From assembly GCA_913030825.1 (NCBI GenBank), contig CAJWCU010000011.1:62001-126000 (forward strand): DNA of 64,000 nucleotides. Reading direction: 5' to 3'. The translations under genes and the position numbers were made by a program. This DNA comes from an uncultured Rhodospirillaceae bacterium. Lineage in GTDB: Bacteria; Pseudomonadota; Alphaproteobacteria; Rhodospirillales; Casp-alpha2. A model generated the notes under the pieces. It did no database searches. It was not told the origin of the DNA and saw only the letters and a program-made list of their open reading frames with translations. Shown here piece after piece: positions 63,452 to 64,000 of the stretch (positions within the stretch are counted from its first letter, which is position 1; every line of letters begins with the position of its first letter).

Positions 63452-64000
63452 CTAGGATGGAATGCGGAACGTCAGTTTCTTGGCGGGGCCGGAGGGGCGG
63501 CCATCTTGGGTGGCCCTGACTTCCACCTCATGATTCCCGGGAGGGAAGGGGGGTGGGGCAATGACCCTGGAAACCTGGGTTCTTTCCCAACCCATTGGAA
63601 TTTTCTGCCAACTGTCGTCGCCATTCACCCGCCATTCCAATGCGGCGTCGAAACCCATGGCGTTGGCCCGGACGCCGATGGAGGCGCGGTCGGTCGCTGA
63701 AGACGAGCCAAGCGACAGGTCGTGAATAACCGGGGAGCTTCCGTCAGGAAGGCTTAACTCGGCGATATCGCCTTTGATGACGGTCTCTTCATCGACATGG
63801 CACAAGCGGTAATGGACCCGAGTTCCTTCGGCAAGATTGCCGATATCGGTCGATACGGTAACCGAGACCGGCTCGTCGGTTGCGCTGCATGATCCTTCGC
63901 CGAATGCCTCGAAGGCAGCCAATGCGATGCCGTCCGGCGTATGTCCGCTCAACAGATCAAGGCTGATGTTGGTGAACTTTTTCCCGCCCGGAAGCTGGAG
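63452..64000 (-). CDS. Unknown beta-rich protein, 5' end beyond window
   Basis: The frame stays open from the stop at 63452 to the window edge; the apparent start at 63952 is a TTG and 16 further in-frame codons (LQLPGGKKFT...) precede it, so the real start is to the right. The visible 182 residues contain two beta-sandwich-like parts: VSVTVSTDIGNLAEGTRVHYRLCHVD and VEVRATQDGRPSGPAKKLTF. A cysteine-bearing HYRLCHVDEE motif is conserved-looking. No family is recognised; immunoglobulin-like or FN3-like folds are possible. Codon use is normal for the region. Confidence 0.6.
   Translation of the reverse strand, partial: LQLPGGKKFTNISLDLLSGHTPDGIALAAFEAFGEGSCSATDEPVSVTVSTDIGNLAEGTRVHYRLCHVDEETVIKGDIAELSLPDGSSPVIHDLSLGSSSATDRASIGVRANAMGFDAALEWRVNGDDSWQKIPMGWERTQVSRVIAPPPFPPGNHEVEVRATQDGRPSGPAKKLTFRIPS

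Overview
The window is a stretch of high-GC (roughly 60-65%) core chromosome from an alphaproteobacterium, most like the Rhodospirillales. Supporting signs are the aroQ-accB-accC-aat cluster, a fused ThiS-ThiG, two PAS_5-type sensor proteins, an EipA/DUF1134 protein, a class I PHA synthase, a type 2 ArgC, and tandem LexA boxes of the alphaproteobacterial GAAC-N7-GAAC type. No rRNA, transposase, integrase, phage gene or CRISPR array was seen. Two tRNA genes (Glu-UUC and His-GUG) are present. Genes at both edges are cut by the window.

Layout. 1-5080, minus strand: a partial CheY-like regulator, an exported DsrE-like/rhodanese pair, then aat, accC, accB and aroQ. 5225-16911: thiSG, a LapG-type protease, an RhlE-type RNA helicase, alpha/beta hydrolase, isochorismatase-fold hydrolase, gamma-carbonic anhydrase, meaB, a TauE-like permease, an FMN-binding protein divergent from a MocR regulator, and phaC with a histone-like tail. 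17168-25912: an OmpA-like lipoprotein, the coupled unit aminotransferase-hom-glpX-recJ, tRNA-Glu, a PAS protein and fbp. 25950-37857: a His-rich protein, a DHH phosphoesterase, a VOC protein, a metY/CoA-binding/enoyl-CoA hydratase operon, a thioesterase, rplM-rpsI, an exported thioredoxin, a MetX-like hydrolase, argC and parE. 38026-49716: a thioesterase, a LexA-boxed 26-residue membrane peptide gene, envelope proteins, two cation/proton antiporters, an aldo/keto reductase, an MlaF-like ATPase, glnA and glnB with sigma-54/IHF/NtrC-type control, an aminotransferase and a cupin. 49803-64000: tRNA-His, a PqiA-like protein, tandem MhpD-family hydratases plus a beta-hydroxyacid dehydrogenase, a PAS protein, an RND efflux operon, bolA, tkt-fba-rpe and two unknowns.

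How the parts fit. Most genes are housekeeping: fatty-acid precursor synthesis (accBC), thiamine, methionine/threonine entry (hom, metY), arginine (argC), sugar-phosphate metabolism (tkt, fba, rpe, glpX, fbp), nitrogen assimilation (glnAB), translation (rplM, rpsI, aat) and DNA topology/repair (parE, recJ).

The best candidate for something undescribed is the short unit at about 38598-38788 on the minus strand. It has a TTGACA -35 box, two exact LexA boxes, a Shine-Dalgarno sequence, a 26-codon ORF predicted to span the membrane once, and a strong hairpin just after the stop. Its architecture recalls SidA, the SOS-induced small division inhibitor of Caulobacter, but its function here is inference. 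Several unassigned palindromic operators (28313, 31148, 31672, 58412) are reported separately.
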